Assembly (NCBI GenBank): GCA_030141605.1
Contig: JAQGDQ010000062.1
Location: 385,001 to 447,000 of the forward strand
Source: Tubiluchus corallicola
Lineage: Eukaryota > Priapulida > Priapulimorpha > Priapulimorphida > Tubiluchidae
DNA length: 62,000 bases
Direction: 5' to 3'
A program made the translations under genes and the position numbers. The notes under the pieces are model-generated. The model made no database searches and had not been told where the DNA came from. It saw nothing but the letters and a program-made list of their open reading frames with translations. Below are positions 27,601 to 42,600 of this stretch, in pieces; position 1 is the first letter of the stretch; the number at the start of each line of letters is the position of its first letter.

Positions 27601-30600
27601 TAAAAACATGATATGAATAAAACATAAAAAGCCATAAATAAAGCTGCTTAAATCTATTGATGATTAGTAAATACGCTCACTGCTTGAAAATTGCAAGATT
27701 TCTGTTCAACAGATTATATCATACAAACCTTACATCGTTGGTAAGATCACTAATAGCTTTAATAGCCGAATCACGGAAAAGTACCTAGAAAAACAATGCA
27801 CCAGTAAACAAGTGTAAAGATTAAACCTAGAACAAAGGAAAAAATCAAGATTTATCTTTTGTTAGAAATGTATATCGATCAAAATTTAATTGAACTAACA
27901 AATCTTTTAAAATGGAACCTACGTGAAATAAAAATTTTGTAAAATAGGACAAAACTTTACACAACTGTATTACAATTAATTATAATATACAATTACAAGA
28001 TGGGGGTTTTAATGATGTCTTGGAATCCACATTCATAATACATTTACTATAAGATAATAAGCCCTTTCACAGTTTCGTTGTGCACAAGTGCAGCTGCTGT
28101 AGGTCAAAGGTTAAGTGTACCATAGCAATGCATCTTAACTACAACTGTCACACGACATGTTGGTAAAGCAAAGCTGTCTGCCACATCAGTTCAGTAACAA
28201 GTTGCAAACAAGGTTGGAATGCAAATTCCAAATTACTCAATAATCAAATCATATCCAAATACCTAAACTTTACATTTAATGTAGGATGGAGCAATTTTAT
28301 GAAATATGCTTCTTCTAAGAGCAAACTAGACTTATTATTCGAAACATTTAAAACAGAAATATCCTCCTTTACAGCAGCAACATTACAGCTGCGACGATGT
28401 TCGACGAACAGTATACTGTTAGGATTTGTATGCTCATTAATTCTAAACTGAAGTTGTCTTGAGGCCTGCCCTAGCATGTACCTGTTATATTTATCAACAT
28501 TCATTCATTTTATACACTACTGTGGGTGCCAGAAGAACCCTTGATTCCAAATTTATTAAGGCACAAATGAATATGCAGGTCATGCATGTCACACATTTTA
28601 AGTAGGGCAGACCACAAGGCAACTTCAGATTAGAATTAATAAGCATATGAAACCTCATAGTCCGGAAGCTATAGAGGGTTTGACTTCACCCCCACTTCAC
28701 TACTCTCAGCCACTAATCTTTTTCTAGCTCCTTGGGTGCCAATTAGTAATTGAATCTACTCCAAAATGATGGAAAATATGGTGGCCGCCAACAATTTTAT
28801 AAATATTGTCACAGCCAAAGTCCCCAAAAATCATGTTTACAATGTCACAAAAAACCACAAAAAACAAGATAACTGCCAGCCTTTTAGTAAAAATACTTAT
28901 TCTGCCTACTTGAAGCTGTGCATACCAGTGCATCACCACCTCTTATAGGTGCAAAAATCATATTTTGTCACAAAAGTCACAAAAACCAAGATGGCCACCA
29001 CCAACACTTTTATAAACATGCTATTCTGCCTAAACAAAGGTGCGCAGAGCATAAGAATGTTATTAACAGCTCATATAAGTGTAGACAAAGTCTCCAAAAA
29101 TAATGTTTTCAAGATCACAAAAGGTCATAAAAACCAAGATGGCGGCCATCATTCCTATTTACGTGTTTATGGTGTCTAAACGAGGCCATGAACATAGGGT
29201 TACCATACGTCCGGGTTTCCCCGGACACGTCCTCTTTTTGGGCCTCTGTCCGGGCATCCAGGCGGGTTTTCAAAAAATCGGCAGTTTGTCTGGGTTTTGC
29301 CTCAATCCATAGTATGTGCAGACGTTACCAACTGCAGAGGCGTACGACAGTACGAGACAAAGAAAAGCTCGTTAATTTTCAATACAAGATGTTGCTAACA
29401 TCTCAAAATGCAACCCTTGTAAATGCTTTGTGTACATATTTACTGACAAAAGTAAGCGATGCGCACATCACTATGGGTCACACGACTCACACTGCTGTCG
29501 ATACGCGGCGTATTCGCTAACAACTTAAAATGACGTCAGCTTCCGGGAGCCATTTTGTTTGTTTTTATGTGAATTTCTTTAAATTTGGCTCAGTCAAGTT
29601 CAAACGTAACTGTTTCTGAGAGCCAAGAAGAAGCAGGCGACTGACAGTTGCAGTGTGTTAATGTTTTTTGCAGTACAGCCATTTGGTATTGCTATTAGAA
29701 TACATGTAGGCCTATTTGTATAATTTGCATTTTATTTTGCATTGTTTTAATAGACCCTAGACTGGTCATTTTTGCCTACTTACAAGTGTGCGAAAAAGTG
29801 TCCTCTTTTTCAACTCAAACAATATGGTAACCCTACATGAACACCTTAACAATGTATTACCAGTTTATAGAAAAGTTCTGTTGTTGACCTGGAAAAACAT
29901 AATTCCGAGGCCACAAGATGTTATGAAAGTAAGATGGCCACCACTGTTTTCAGTATGATGCTTTTTCTGCCTGCCGAACAATAGCAGTGCACTGTGTTAT
30001 GAAACTGTTATGAGCACAGTTGCAAAATAAAGTTGCTCTTTTAAAGCTGGACATCTCTGTTTCACATGCTGCAGATAGTAAGTTAAATTTGTCATAAAGG
30101 AAGCACATTTTATAAAATTGCTCCAACCTACACTAAATGCGAAAGCGGAGGAACACAGATTACAATTTAATTATTGATTTATTTGGAATTTGCATTCCAA
30201 CTTTACTGGGAATGTGTGGTTGTTTTGAATAACCACAAAAAATTTAAAACAGTTTAGAATGCAAGGTAGTTGTTCAGTTATCTTATAGTAAATGTCTTAT
30301 AAAATTGAAGTCCGGTATTCCAAAATGTCAATAAAACATCTGGTGATTGAATATTATAATAAATATTAATTTTGTCTGCTCTTCTTAAACGTCATGGAAA
30401 ATGAACAGATATTCTTTTACTAAAACGTGATACAATGGCCAGAACAGCCTTTTTCAATATTCCAGAGAAATAGTGATCAAGAAATAGCAGCAACTGATGA
30501 CACAAACAGATTTTTGATTTAACCGTTCAACACTAGAAAACAAATTAACTGACTTTCTGAAAAAATAATTTACGGACGATGCACTTATCAGCTTAGTAAA

Positions 30601-33600
30601 TGCAACAAGAAACATGTGCGTACCGTGCCATGACCATTTGCTTCAAAATAAATACCAACGTCATAATCCAAAGCTTTATGGTGCAGGTATTTTACCCCAG
30701 TGGGAACACAGGACACAGGAATATTCTGAAATAGACAAACAGGTTTTAGGTCTTTACAACTATAATACCTACAAGCAGCCTTAGCTCTAGAACTGCAGTC
30801 TTGTCTCACTGGAATAGTTTCTCTGCAATCCTGGTTAAGAACAAGGTGCTCACACGCAAAGCCTTACTTTCTCGAAGACTATCGAGTCACAGTGGTGCAA
30901 TTAATACCACACAAGGGGAGTTATTAGAACATCAACGCTAGACCAACATTCATGCACAACGACTATAAATCATCATTACGCGTAGACCTGCAGCTGCTAC
31001 ATGCTAAAGAAGTAGCAGCTGTACCCATACTGTGATATTTGCTTTCCATAATGCTGCACTTCATAAAATGCACTTATGTGAAGTGCACATTAATTTGCAG
31101 ATACGGAGTGATGTTCTTGTTTCTATGCTTGCACAATACACACTGGTAAAAGGAGTAAGTGGGCTTATAAGTAAATGCTTTGCACACCTAAGAAAGGAAG
31201 TGACTCCTACCAAGAACTGACTTAAATTTCATAACAAATAATGAACTGTCTCAACAGACTTATTTAAACAATAATTTCTATTTTACTGTTTTCTAAAAAC
31301 TGTATTTCGTTAAAATATGTGGTCTGAAAAATTTTATCTTTGATTAAAATATATGGTGTTTTTATAAAACAATCACTGAACTGAGTGAAGGTTGAAAATG
31401 AAGCTTACGCCACTTCTTCATTACAGCAGACTAGCAACTGACTTACAGAACAGTGAAATAAGCTCCTTAGAATAAAGCGATTGAAGCAGCACGTTCTCCT
31501 GAAGGGGAATTTTCGCGAAAAACAACAGAGATCTTCAGTGATTTTCACGCCTCAAGTGGTGAGCAGCCACCTGATGATGATATCGCTACACATTATAGGA
31601 TAATATAAGCGTTAGTAACACAACTCACCAAAGAAAAATGTCTGTGCCCTTATAAGAACAAGATTGTGTGATCATTAAAATCAGCTTACTTCAATAACAT
31701 TTTTGATTATTTAGCACTTTTAACTTTTATTGTTAACTTTAAACCTACTCTTTATTAGTTTCCTCCCCTCCATTCACTACAGTGAGCTTATGACAAATAG
31801 CAATGAAATGATTACCGAATAATGCCCCAACAATTAAGTGCTAACATCTTGAACCACACTATCAGCTTTTACAAAAGTGAATCAGTCTACACGTAACAAG
31901 ACTCCGTCACTACCTTCACAGTCTCACTTACGGATAGGGTGCGCACCCTTAACGAGTCTATATTGTTTTTATTATAAACAAAATACATAAAAAAATGCAA
32001 GTTCAATGGCTAAGCAGAGAAATACATTTACTGTTACTAAAGCTACAGTAGAACAAGCAAACAGAATAATTATTAAAACCAAAATCAATGCAATTAAGAT
32101 ATTACTCTGTTTTAATGTCTACACACAAAGGGTATTGTACAGTTGATCTCCATCATGTCCTCTAGCTATACCGGCTTTATCACATAGAAACATTAGGTTT
32201 AGTTGTACTGTGACATTGACTAATGTACACATACTTATCTCTTGTCACTTTATATTAATTACTTAAACTATTGGCTAAACTTACAAATAACGTACCTTAG
32301 CGCCCCAAGCATTGTGGTCTTTCATTTTGAAGACTCTTAGTCTCTTATTATACAACAATCAACAAGATTTAATCACTGCTGCATTTGAAAATACAATGGC
32401 AAAATTTATTTCAACGTTTCTTGTTAAAAATGCCTTATGCATTTGTTGTATAGAAGCTTTGTTGTGCTATTAATTTGTTGCGAGATAAATATATGCTCAT
32501 AAATCTGCTGTATTTCTTTTATTACTGCCATTATACAAGGTGCCTCGTGGAAATGCCCCAAAACACACTGATTTTGAAGGCTTCTCTTTACAAATATTGC
32601 ACTCGGAAGAGCCTTTAAGCACCTTGGATAACTTAACAGCCTTTTAAGATTAATTCTGAAGAAGCAGCAGTCTAGCCACAGCTGCTTTGCATTCAGAATT
32701 TTCTTGTATATTGTACAAGCACCCGCAAATTGCAAAGCAGTTCTGTCTGTTCAGAGTCTCATATTAGAGGACGTTTTTGATAACGAGCTAGATTACAGTC
32801 CTGCCACAATCACCCTACCAAGAGCCAAAATGTTTTAACAAAGGCAACAAAAGGCTACAAACTTGTGCAAATGCAAATTCAGCGGTCTCTATAGCCAACA
32901 CAGATTCCACTTTCTCATGTTAAAAAAATTGGCTGCAATGCTACATTTCTTTTACAAATGTATGCCCTCAAGCACAAAAACATTAGTGACAAGAAGAATT
33001 ACTAGGTCCCTGGGAATGTCGTTTTAGCACAATGCTTAACTATTACCTCGAAATAGACTCAGCAGGTCATAAAGCTTTGAAAATAAGGGAACATAAAGAT
33101 TTACACACATACATAGTAAACTATAAAAAAGCTAAAAATTCTGTTAGATGAAATACGCAACATGCAAGAGTAAGAAAACTTAGGTTAAAAAATATCTTCC
33201 ATGTGTTAAGAGCTGTGACACTTGATAAAACCCCACTTCTATTGCATACACTCGTTTAGAACTTCTCATCAAAATGGAGTTACCAAGTTTTACAGAAAAC
33301 CAGCAGATGGTTTAAAATTGACAACGGCATTCGTTACATTTGTATAAAATCACATCATTGTTGTACGCGTTAAATTGCAGTTGAACACAAATGTCATTGA
33401 AGTTTTGCAGCAATTTAAGTTTCTATCGGTCTAACTCCAATGAATGCATGAAACAAATCCTTAACTCAACTCTGTGTTTTATACTGTATGTCAGAGAATG
33501 CTGCAGCTGACAACAATGACACAACAACAAACACAAGAACAGCAACAACAATAAACTAATTAAAATTGATATCAACGACGATAATGATGATGACAACGAT

Positions 33601-36600
33601 GACAATAACAAGAACGATAATGATACAATTAAAACTCTTAATTGTGCTTAACATACATTAATATTAAAAATTTAGATCTCACGTAAACCGAAAAATATTC
33701 GCACAAAAAATTGGAAGTGCAAGTAAAAAACAAATTAAAACATGAGAATGAAGTCAAAAAAAATACAGCTAAAAAGGTCATTTTAGATCTTTTTCAAAAG
33801 TTTTTTAGATAAACAGCACACTCGTAAGACATGCATCCCCCCTCTCAAAAGCTTCATCCACTGCCAGTTGTGTTCGCCATATTACAGATAAAGTTTTCTT
33901 CCCTCCAGGTAATGCCAGTCTCTTTACTGCCATTAATCTTCTATTGCCAACTAACCTTTGCATCATGGTATCAACACACATTTATTCAGCAAGTGTCACT
34001 GTCTGTTAGCACCACCACCTATTTCAACCTTGACCAAAAAATGTCAAAAAGAGATAAATTCCCCTGGGACAGTAACTTAGCTCTTTACCTTTCCTACCTA
34101 TTAGTCTGCCACAGTAAAAAAATACTGACATAATACTACGAGATGTAGGAGATTAACAAGTGACAAGTGGCATAATTTTTTGTGTTTGTTGCTTTTACAA
34201 TGCAACAATTAAAACTGTAAAAACTATAAAACTTCATGCTACAAATTTTTTAGATAAAATGGCACTTCACTTTACAAATCAAGTTTTTTACCAACTGCCA
34301 GAGGTTCGCCCATTTTTTTCCTGAATAGTGAAGTAGAGGGAATATTGGCTGAAATTTACTACAGAGATTGTCTAGCATGACAGCATACTGCCCTCTGGTG
34401 ATTAATATACTAAATATTGCATACAGACTCTCAAAACAACTTCCGCCAAATCAAATACAGCATGCCTGCAGCTTCCTGCTTTGTGCAAACGTTGTACAGA
34501 TAATTTGAGGATCAAGTGTTTGTGAGAAGACATTACTGTTCATTTACAATGAAAGAAGACGAACTTGCATTTCTCACAAACACAGAAACTAAACTATTGA
34601 GTAACTGAATAAAAGTAATACTAAGTTTTAATTAAAATGACAAATTTCATCTAAACTATGAAGGAATGTCAAAAGGTCAAATTTATTATTGGAATGTTAA
34701 CATGATTTTAATACAATGTGAATAACACAAATCGCAAACCGTTGCAGCCACACAGTCGAGACATGACAAGAACTATGGTGTCTCACTAGGCACAAGTATA
34801 GTTTTTTACAACTGCAACTCCAGCCCACAGTTGTCAATGCCAAGCCACATTTGGCAGTTGTCTAGTAAGGTCCACAAACTTGGCAAATGGAATACTTACC
34901 AGAACAGTGAGGATATAATGTGTAGAGCTGCCATTTGCATATGCAGTTTGGACAAGTCCAAGGTTGAGTTGTAAACCTGCTAACGTCACTAATTCAGACA
35001 AGTAACTGGCCACCTTAAAAAGAAAAAGTTTTGTGCAACTAAATCTAGCATCCTCTACAAAAAACTAGCATTACTGTCTAGAGACATACATTAGAATTGT
35101 TCATCAATGCTTAACATGTCAATTCCCGATTCCAACTGGTAAGTTTGCAACATAAACCTACACCACAGGAAAAGGTTTGATTGAACTGAGCCAAAACTTG
35201 TTTGAAACCAGACTATAAGACATGTAACCTTTAACGTGCACGGCTTGCTTGTTTCCACTTATGAATCAATAATTTCATAACAAGTTTATTTTATTTCAGT
35301 ATTAATGGCTGTCCAGGATCCTAAGAACTGATAACGTTTTGGCTGCTGCAATAAATATTTTATACACTCAATTAGCTTGACGACATTTAAAAAAAATCAT
35401 TCCAGAGACAAATATTCTTCCTAGATTTTTGTGCCAAGTCTGCCAATCCAAAATTTATCACCTCACAGTGAGAGCTTAAAACAAGAGTAAACTGCAGCAA
35501 AACATTCACAGTTTCAGAGTTAACTAGATGATAAACTAAAATCTTACCAGTGTTGCTATTTTGTCTCCATCTAGCAAATGGAACTTTTGATCTAAAAGCA
35601 AAAACAAAACCTTTAACAATGTGAAAATATAATCAATTTTTTTCTGTCTAGTTATGATATTCTCCAGTCAACAAAAAGGCGAAAATTGCACATTAGATGC
35701 GACAGTCTGTTAACAATCTGCCATACTGAATTAGTGTTAAGTCGCAAGAACTTATCATTTTTGAAAACAAAATTATTGCCTTCTGTAATTATCAGCTGGG
35801 AAGACAATAGCATATAAATTGTACTCTCGAGCTCACATACAAAGCAGTCGCATCTGTACTAGTGTTAATAATTTAAATTTACTCAATATTTATAGTGTTA
35901 AAGCTTGCTAAAATGGACTGTATCACTTTACAATTTATAATACATAAAACAGCTTACAGCTTATAACACAATAAGCCCGTGTTATAGTAACAGTTTTGCA
36001 GCTAGCTAGAACCTTACCTAATTCATTTTTTGTTACCAAGCAAGATCCTGCTAGTAAGATCACTCTATGCACAGACTAATGCATAATTAAGTAAAGTCCA
36101 TGTAAAACAACTGAAGTTACTAAGCTGACGTGGCAGACGGCTCTGCTTTACCCACATGTCATGTGACGGTTGTAGTTAAGGCGCGTTTGGTTGGTTTCAC
36201 TTAACCACTGACCTATAGCAACTGTGCGTGCGCACAACGAACTATGGAAACGCTTATTGGGTTCTAATGATGGATGACAATTGCTTTGAAGTTGATCTTA
36301 AAGCATGCACTAGTTGGTGAGGTTTTACAAAATCTGACGGGTAGCTTGGTGTTAAGCCATTACGAGCTTTAAATGGGAGGAATACAATTTTAAAGTCAAC
36401 TCTTTATTTAACAGGAAGCCAGTGGAATTACGAGTGTGGTTATTGCATATTTATATTGCATAGCAGTGATCCGAGCTGCTGAATTCTGGAGGGTTTGGAG
36501 GAAATGTAAGCACGAACAAGAATTTTGTTGGCTTCAGTCGATAAATATAGTGTCTGATAGTATGATAAGTACACTCATATTTCAATTTGCCAGACCTCGC

Positions 36601-39600
36601 TATTGCAGATATCGGAAGAATCGGACAAAATCTAGACTATTAAAAAGTCCTGCATACTATGGACAGTCTCGCGAGCTGACTGCCAGATGGTAGGCCACTT
36701 TGTTCACATCATTACTTCAGTGTAACCAAGCAGCGTGTACCAACACATGTAGCTTGTACGTCAGCGTGTTTAACTGGCTTAATCAGCGTGTTTAAGAGTT
36801 CATTATGCAGAGTTATTTGAGTCAATTGCCAACAGATTTGCGTAGTACCGGCCCATACTAGACGTTTTTGAGACAATTAGGCGATTAATTCTACATTACA
36901 TTCTACATAATTCTATACACTGCACCTACTGTATTAGCTTAGTATCAGTAAACGCGGACAATCGGCAAATCCAGACCGACGTCTCTCCGCTTTTTTCCGG
37001 CAAGCCGAGATGTGAGTGCAGATAGGAAAACAGATCTGCATAATTCATTTATATGACTAGACATGGTAGTACATTGTTAGAAAGTGCAATCTAGGTTGTA
37101 CAAATGAGGCAGTAATGAACTGCATATTGACATTAGCTCTGTGCCAATAATTAATGCCAACATTTTTTCTTCAACAAGTTTTTGTTTTGTTCTCAATTAG
37201 TTTTGAGAAAATTTCCAGACATCAAATTTCTAATTTCCAATATACATTTTTCACATAGACAGCATTCCTATCTCAGTTTATTACCTTAGCCCAAGCAGCA
37301 GGCTAGGTCAGTCTGACTCGAGATAAATGCTATACAATCTCTATGACACCAAGGGTCTGTTGCTACAGTAAGTTTGTTTTACTACAGTTCTTGCAAAAAT
37401 GCTTTCAGGAACTCTCTTCGTGACAGATGTAGTATTACTAATATAGAAGTATGAATCATCAGCTTAGTATGCACTACAAAGGTTTTTAATGAAATGCCTA
37501 AATTCCCATGCAGTTATTTAAAAATGTAAATTTAAAAAGTGAGTTAAAAAAAGAAAATAAAAAGTTTACTTTTCTAAACCACACAAGTCTGCTTTTTTAT
37601 AAAAATTACAAACAATACGTCCAAGGCCGGCTGCTTCATTATTTCGCAAAGAAGTTGAGTCACAAAGTTCTCATACTGAAAAAAATGTTGAAAATCTGTT
37701 GGTATGATGCACAAATTTTCACAAAATACTTAGTACTTGGCATGCTTGAACTGTTGGTGGTACCCGTGTTTCCCCACAAGTAGCATAGTCTGTAGTTTCA
37801 TCTGAGCCCATGTTTGCTGCTATGATGCTTTCATCGTAGATTAATTGAGAGGTGACCTGTAGCTGAATACATTTCAATCTAGGTTTCAAACTCGTTGTTG
37901 GTCATGTCAGGTGGTGCAGTTAGGCATCTCTCTTGCAATGTAAGAATTTCACCGTTGTCAGTTTTATTCACATCAGTGAATGTAGCGTAAGTGATGCAGT
38001 TCTGAATCGTGTTCAGTGACATTACTCAAGGACAACGCCAATAAGTGCAGTGCACTGAGGAGGCTGGTTCTTAGCCTTGTTATTTGCACTTAACTGAGAA
38101 GCTGTGTTTAATTAACGAACTGGTAAAACAACTTTAATGTGTTTTAACAATGCGTAGACTACGTGGGTAGTGCATTTGTCTACCAGTAAAATGATGTTTC
38201 ACTTTAAGCTCGCATCTCATTTCACTAACCATTCATTAAACAACACAGGTGTCATACAAACATTCGAGTTTGCATGGCAACTTTTCAACACTTTATTGTA
38301 CTGTACCTGTATCCCTGGCACAACAGCAACGTCTAACTGATTAAATGTTCTGTGAAAAACAACAAGAGCTTTAAGAGCAAACCGCTAGGCAAGTGATTAA
38401 ATGTTTAGCTTCCAGAAATTCTTGGGTAACGACGTTAGTTGCAGTGGATGGGCGGATCAAAGCAAACCACTAAGGTAGCGTATCAGCATATGATGAATGT
38501 TCCTGCTTGCAAACAAACGGTACTTAACAAGATTGTTTCTACGCATATTAGAGCACAAAAGCGAACTAAGGTGATATAGAAGTCATAAAGCTTATTGGTC
38601 ACACAAAAGTGTCTTACTGAAGCACGTGAAATAAAAATATTAAGTCAACTGTGCAAAGTTAATTGAGTCTATTATCTGCCATTTTTGTATACATTTGAGT
38701 AGAAGCGGTCCGTACAAGGTGTTTTTGAGTCAATTAGGTGACTGATTCTATTAACAGCGACTCTAATTAACGGTGCCTAATGTATTAACAGTTTACTCAA
38801 AATACTAGACATTCCCAGATGTACGTAAATCCATTCTTTTCCATCGGCCTTAGACTTACTGAAAATCTTATCAAAATGTTGCTTTCCCTTAGACTACAGC
38901 AAATACCTCCTACCATCAAATCAGACTAAACCTTGGGTAGTCGCACAAGCAGTTTTTAGGCTTTCTCTGTATTGTTAAAACTCAGAGCATTAAGCAGTGA
39001 AAACTTTTACTAAAATCCACAGATTCCGCTTTGCATTTGGCTAATGCTACAAACTGATAGCAATATACCCGGTGATGAGCTCAGTCTTAGTCATAGTGAA
39101 GAGTGAACTCAGTCACTTGGTTCAGCTAAATAGATTAACTATCAACTTCGATGAGTTTTTACATATTTGCTATATTTATAAAACAGTTTCTTATCAATTT
39201 TCTTTAAGTTCATTTATAGCAGAGGTTTCTATCCTTTTACTAGCCAAGTACCCCTTCGAAATTCAGCGACCTGCTGCGTACCCTTAACAACATTTTTTAG
39301 CAATATGACTTTCAAGAAAACATTTTTTCTACTATTGTGCAGTTTTATTAGCATTTAATTTTAATTTTGAAAACAAAGAAAATAAGCAGAAAGTGTATTT
39401 ATTTGCAGTATTCTCTCTACTTATACTCTTTCCTAAAAGCCCTTATTTTTAATTTACACATTTCCAAATTCAAGAACAAAATGCAAGAAAAAGACAATCG
39501 GATGTCAAATCAGAAGAACTTGCAGTTGAAATGTGAAATAGCCTTTATGTGGGCTTTTCCAAAAACCACCAACCTCACCTACAGCCATCCACCAACACAT

Positions 39601-42600
39601 TTCCTGTGCCAAACGTCTATTTGACATGATAAATTAACCCTGTTATAACACTAGGCAGTGCGCAGTGAATTACCCGAAAAACCATGCACAAAAACGATGA
39701 CCTTTTAAAATACAAACAATTATGATGTTTAAGGATTTAAGCCTTGTATCACACTCTTTCCTCACACTACGAGGTCGTTACTCCTGTAAAATTTGTACTC
39801 CGTACGTGTACACTGTACGGCATAAAAGAACAATCTTTTGTACCCCAGGTTAGGAACCACTGATTTATAACAAACATACAAATAATTTTTCAGGTAATAT
39901 CATTTTGAACTGTTATATTTCCCTTTCTTTTGAAGATCTGCAAATAATAGCAATCTGTGTTTAAAACATTACAAACTACAGCACTCAATAAGAGGAGTAG
40001 ACACAGTCCTTCAAATGAAGTCAATATGATCAAATATCCATTTTGACATTTTATGACCTTGTGGCATGAACCTTTGACTTTTTGGACTAAAATCAGTGAA
40101 ATTCCAGGCCTTGTCCAGACCTATCCATGAAAAAAGTTCTGTGGTTATAGCTTTCCCTGTTTTGATCTTAAAATATTTTTGGCCTCACAACCTCGCCTTT
40201 TAACAGTTTGAACCAAAAAAGGGTTTCCAGGTCTTGCCTAGAATTATCCTTGTGCCAAGATTGATGATTAGCTTCATATAGCTTCATTTTGTGCAGGAAA
40301 ACATGCAAACAAACACACAGACATAGACATTTTTTATTAATCTCCTCATTTACACCAGAATACAAATTGACCATAATTAGTATAATCACTAATTAATCAG
40401 GATAAATTATGCATAAAGGAGAGAGTTAGTGGGGTGCAGTAAAAAGGGTAGTGAAAACCAATTGGTCATCAAGTCAGCTACCCAGCTAGGGTTAGTGTAA
40501 ATTGTAAAAACAAATTGATAGACACAGAGATGTGACTAAATATTCTATCTAAACGAGAACTACTGTCAGTAGATGTGCGTAATACAAGGATGCAATTTTC
40601 CCACTTGCCATGTCAATTTTCATACCAATAAAAACTACATTTTTGATACCTTTGTCCACATAGAAGTAAACGACTCTATCAGCATCACCATCGAAGGAAA
40701 CATACCGTACTCCACGTTCGCACTGCAGACCTGCAGAAAACTAATAACTGAATTGACAATACCGATAAGACACTTTCAAAAAGACTAAGTGCACTGTGTA
40801 TGGAACATGTTACCATGAAATACATACGAAGTCCTAACGTTGGATGGTGCAACAATTATTTTTATTTAAATTATCATTAACATTTATTAAAGTAAAAAAG
40901 AAAAAAGGAAATTTAATCTGAAATATGTAACAGTCATAAATTGTGAGTGGGATATTCCCATACACAAGCCAATAAAGACTTAAAGGTATACAGTACCTGA
41001 GGGAGGTTTCTGACTGACTTTCACATAGTCGGCACCAACCTACACAACAAAAAACAAACAGCTACAACTGCACATATAGAAGAGATAGTACATTAATGTA
41101 TACATAATTACCTGCGACTAACTCGGTAACAACGTCTGTCACCTTTCAGTTACAGTCATTCGTAATCAGCATTATTATCAATATTATTTACGCACCCCAT
41201 CATTGAGCTTGCCCGATGAACCATCGTTGCGAATATCCATAATTAGAAAATTTCCGAGATACGATGCCAGCTGGTGAGCTTTTATAGCACCAACTCCATT
41301 GGCCCCATCTAAACATATTTTTGGAATGTATTGTGAATGTTTAGCACTCCTTTTCTGAAACATTTAATTTGCTGTAAAAAATAATGTAATAAATCACATT
41401 AAGATGTCATTTCTAAATAACTATGAAATTCCTAATGTTAAGAATCAATCGATTCCACATAAAATCCCACAATATTACTTCTAAAAAATTTTATTGCAAA
41501 TGATGACATTTCAAAAACACAATCCTAACGTTATCATTAACAAAAAATTATTTTACAAACACAGTAATAAGGTGAATGACAAACACAGCAACTTCAGTAA
41601 TAATGTGAATGAATGAATTGATTTATTTTAAAGAACAGCTCTCAAATTGTCCTATATTGTCTGTGAGTCGGCATGATGTCACAAGTCACGAGCCCTTATC
41701 ATGACATCATAACTGTGATAAATGATGTCATCAATTACAATAATAGCCATTGCATCATGTTTTATTTATTAAATATAAACATTTTACGGATATTAAATAT
41801 AACATACATACATTAAACGTATAGCTATTAAATGTATATATGTTAAATATAGCAGAACAGCTAAAGCAGGGGCCAGAGATCACTAGCATTGGAATATTAA
41901 ATTTGTTGAATACTATTGCTGAAACAGGAAATTATCTGAGTAGTCAAGCAGCGGATATTACTGCCTATTCTAAAACCTAAAATGATGAAAGGACCAGTCG
42001 AAAATTTAAGACCAATTATACTGATGAGTCTGTTAAGGACGTTCTTGGCTATATGCATGATGAGACACATACATGACAGATTAAATGGTAACATTCTACC
42101 AAGTCAAGCTGCATATGGGGAGGACAGAAACACTACAAAACTAGTAATGTCAGCAAAGAGATCTAATTCTTATTAAATCACGATCTTGTTACTCGATATG
42201 AGCAAGGCATTTGATACTGTAACGAGAAGAATTCTCTTCAATGACCTACAAACCATACTCCAACCAGATGAAATGCACATTATTACAATTCTACTAAAGG
42301 ATGTTAAACTCACTGTAAAAAGTTGGGAACACCTCAGGAAGAACTTTTAATATCCCCCATAGGGACTGTCTTAGCCCTTACTTTTCAGGCTTTACCTAGC
42401 AAATGCATTTAAGATCCAAACTCCTCCAAATGACAACCATGATTACGATACCACTGTCTGCGACAACCTTCCGTAATATGTTCTGGACCACTCATATCCT
42501 GCTTCAGAATCAAACGAACCATTTCTTATTATCAACAATATGCGGGCGACATAATCCGGATTAATGTATCAAATTTGTCAAACTGATGCGGTAAAAAAGG

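Noticed and set aside
32424-32735. 103-codon minus-strand frame in a PGM3 intron
   Set aside because: No domain or splice signals; length is within chance for this composition.
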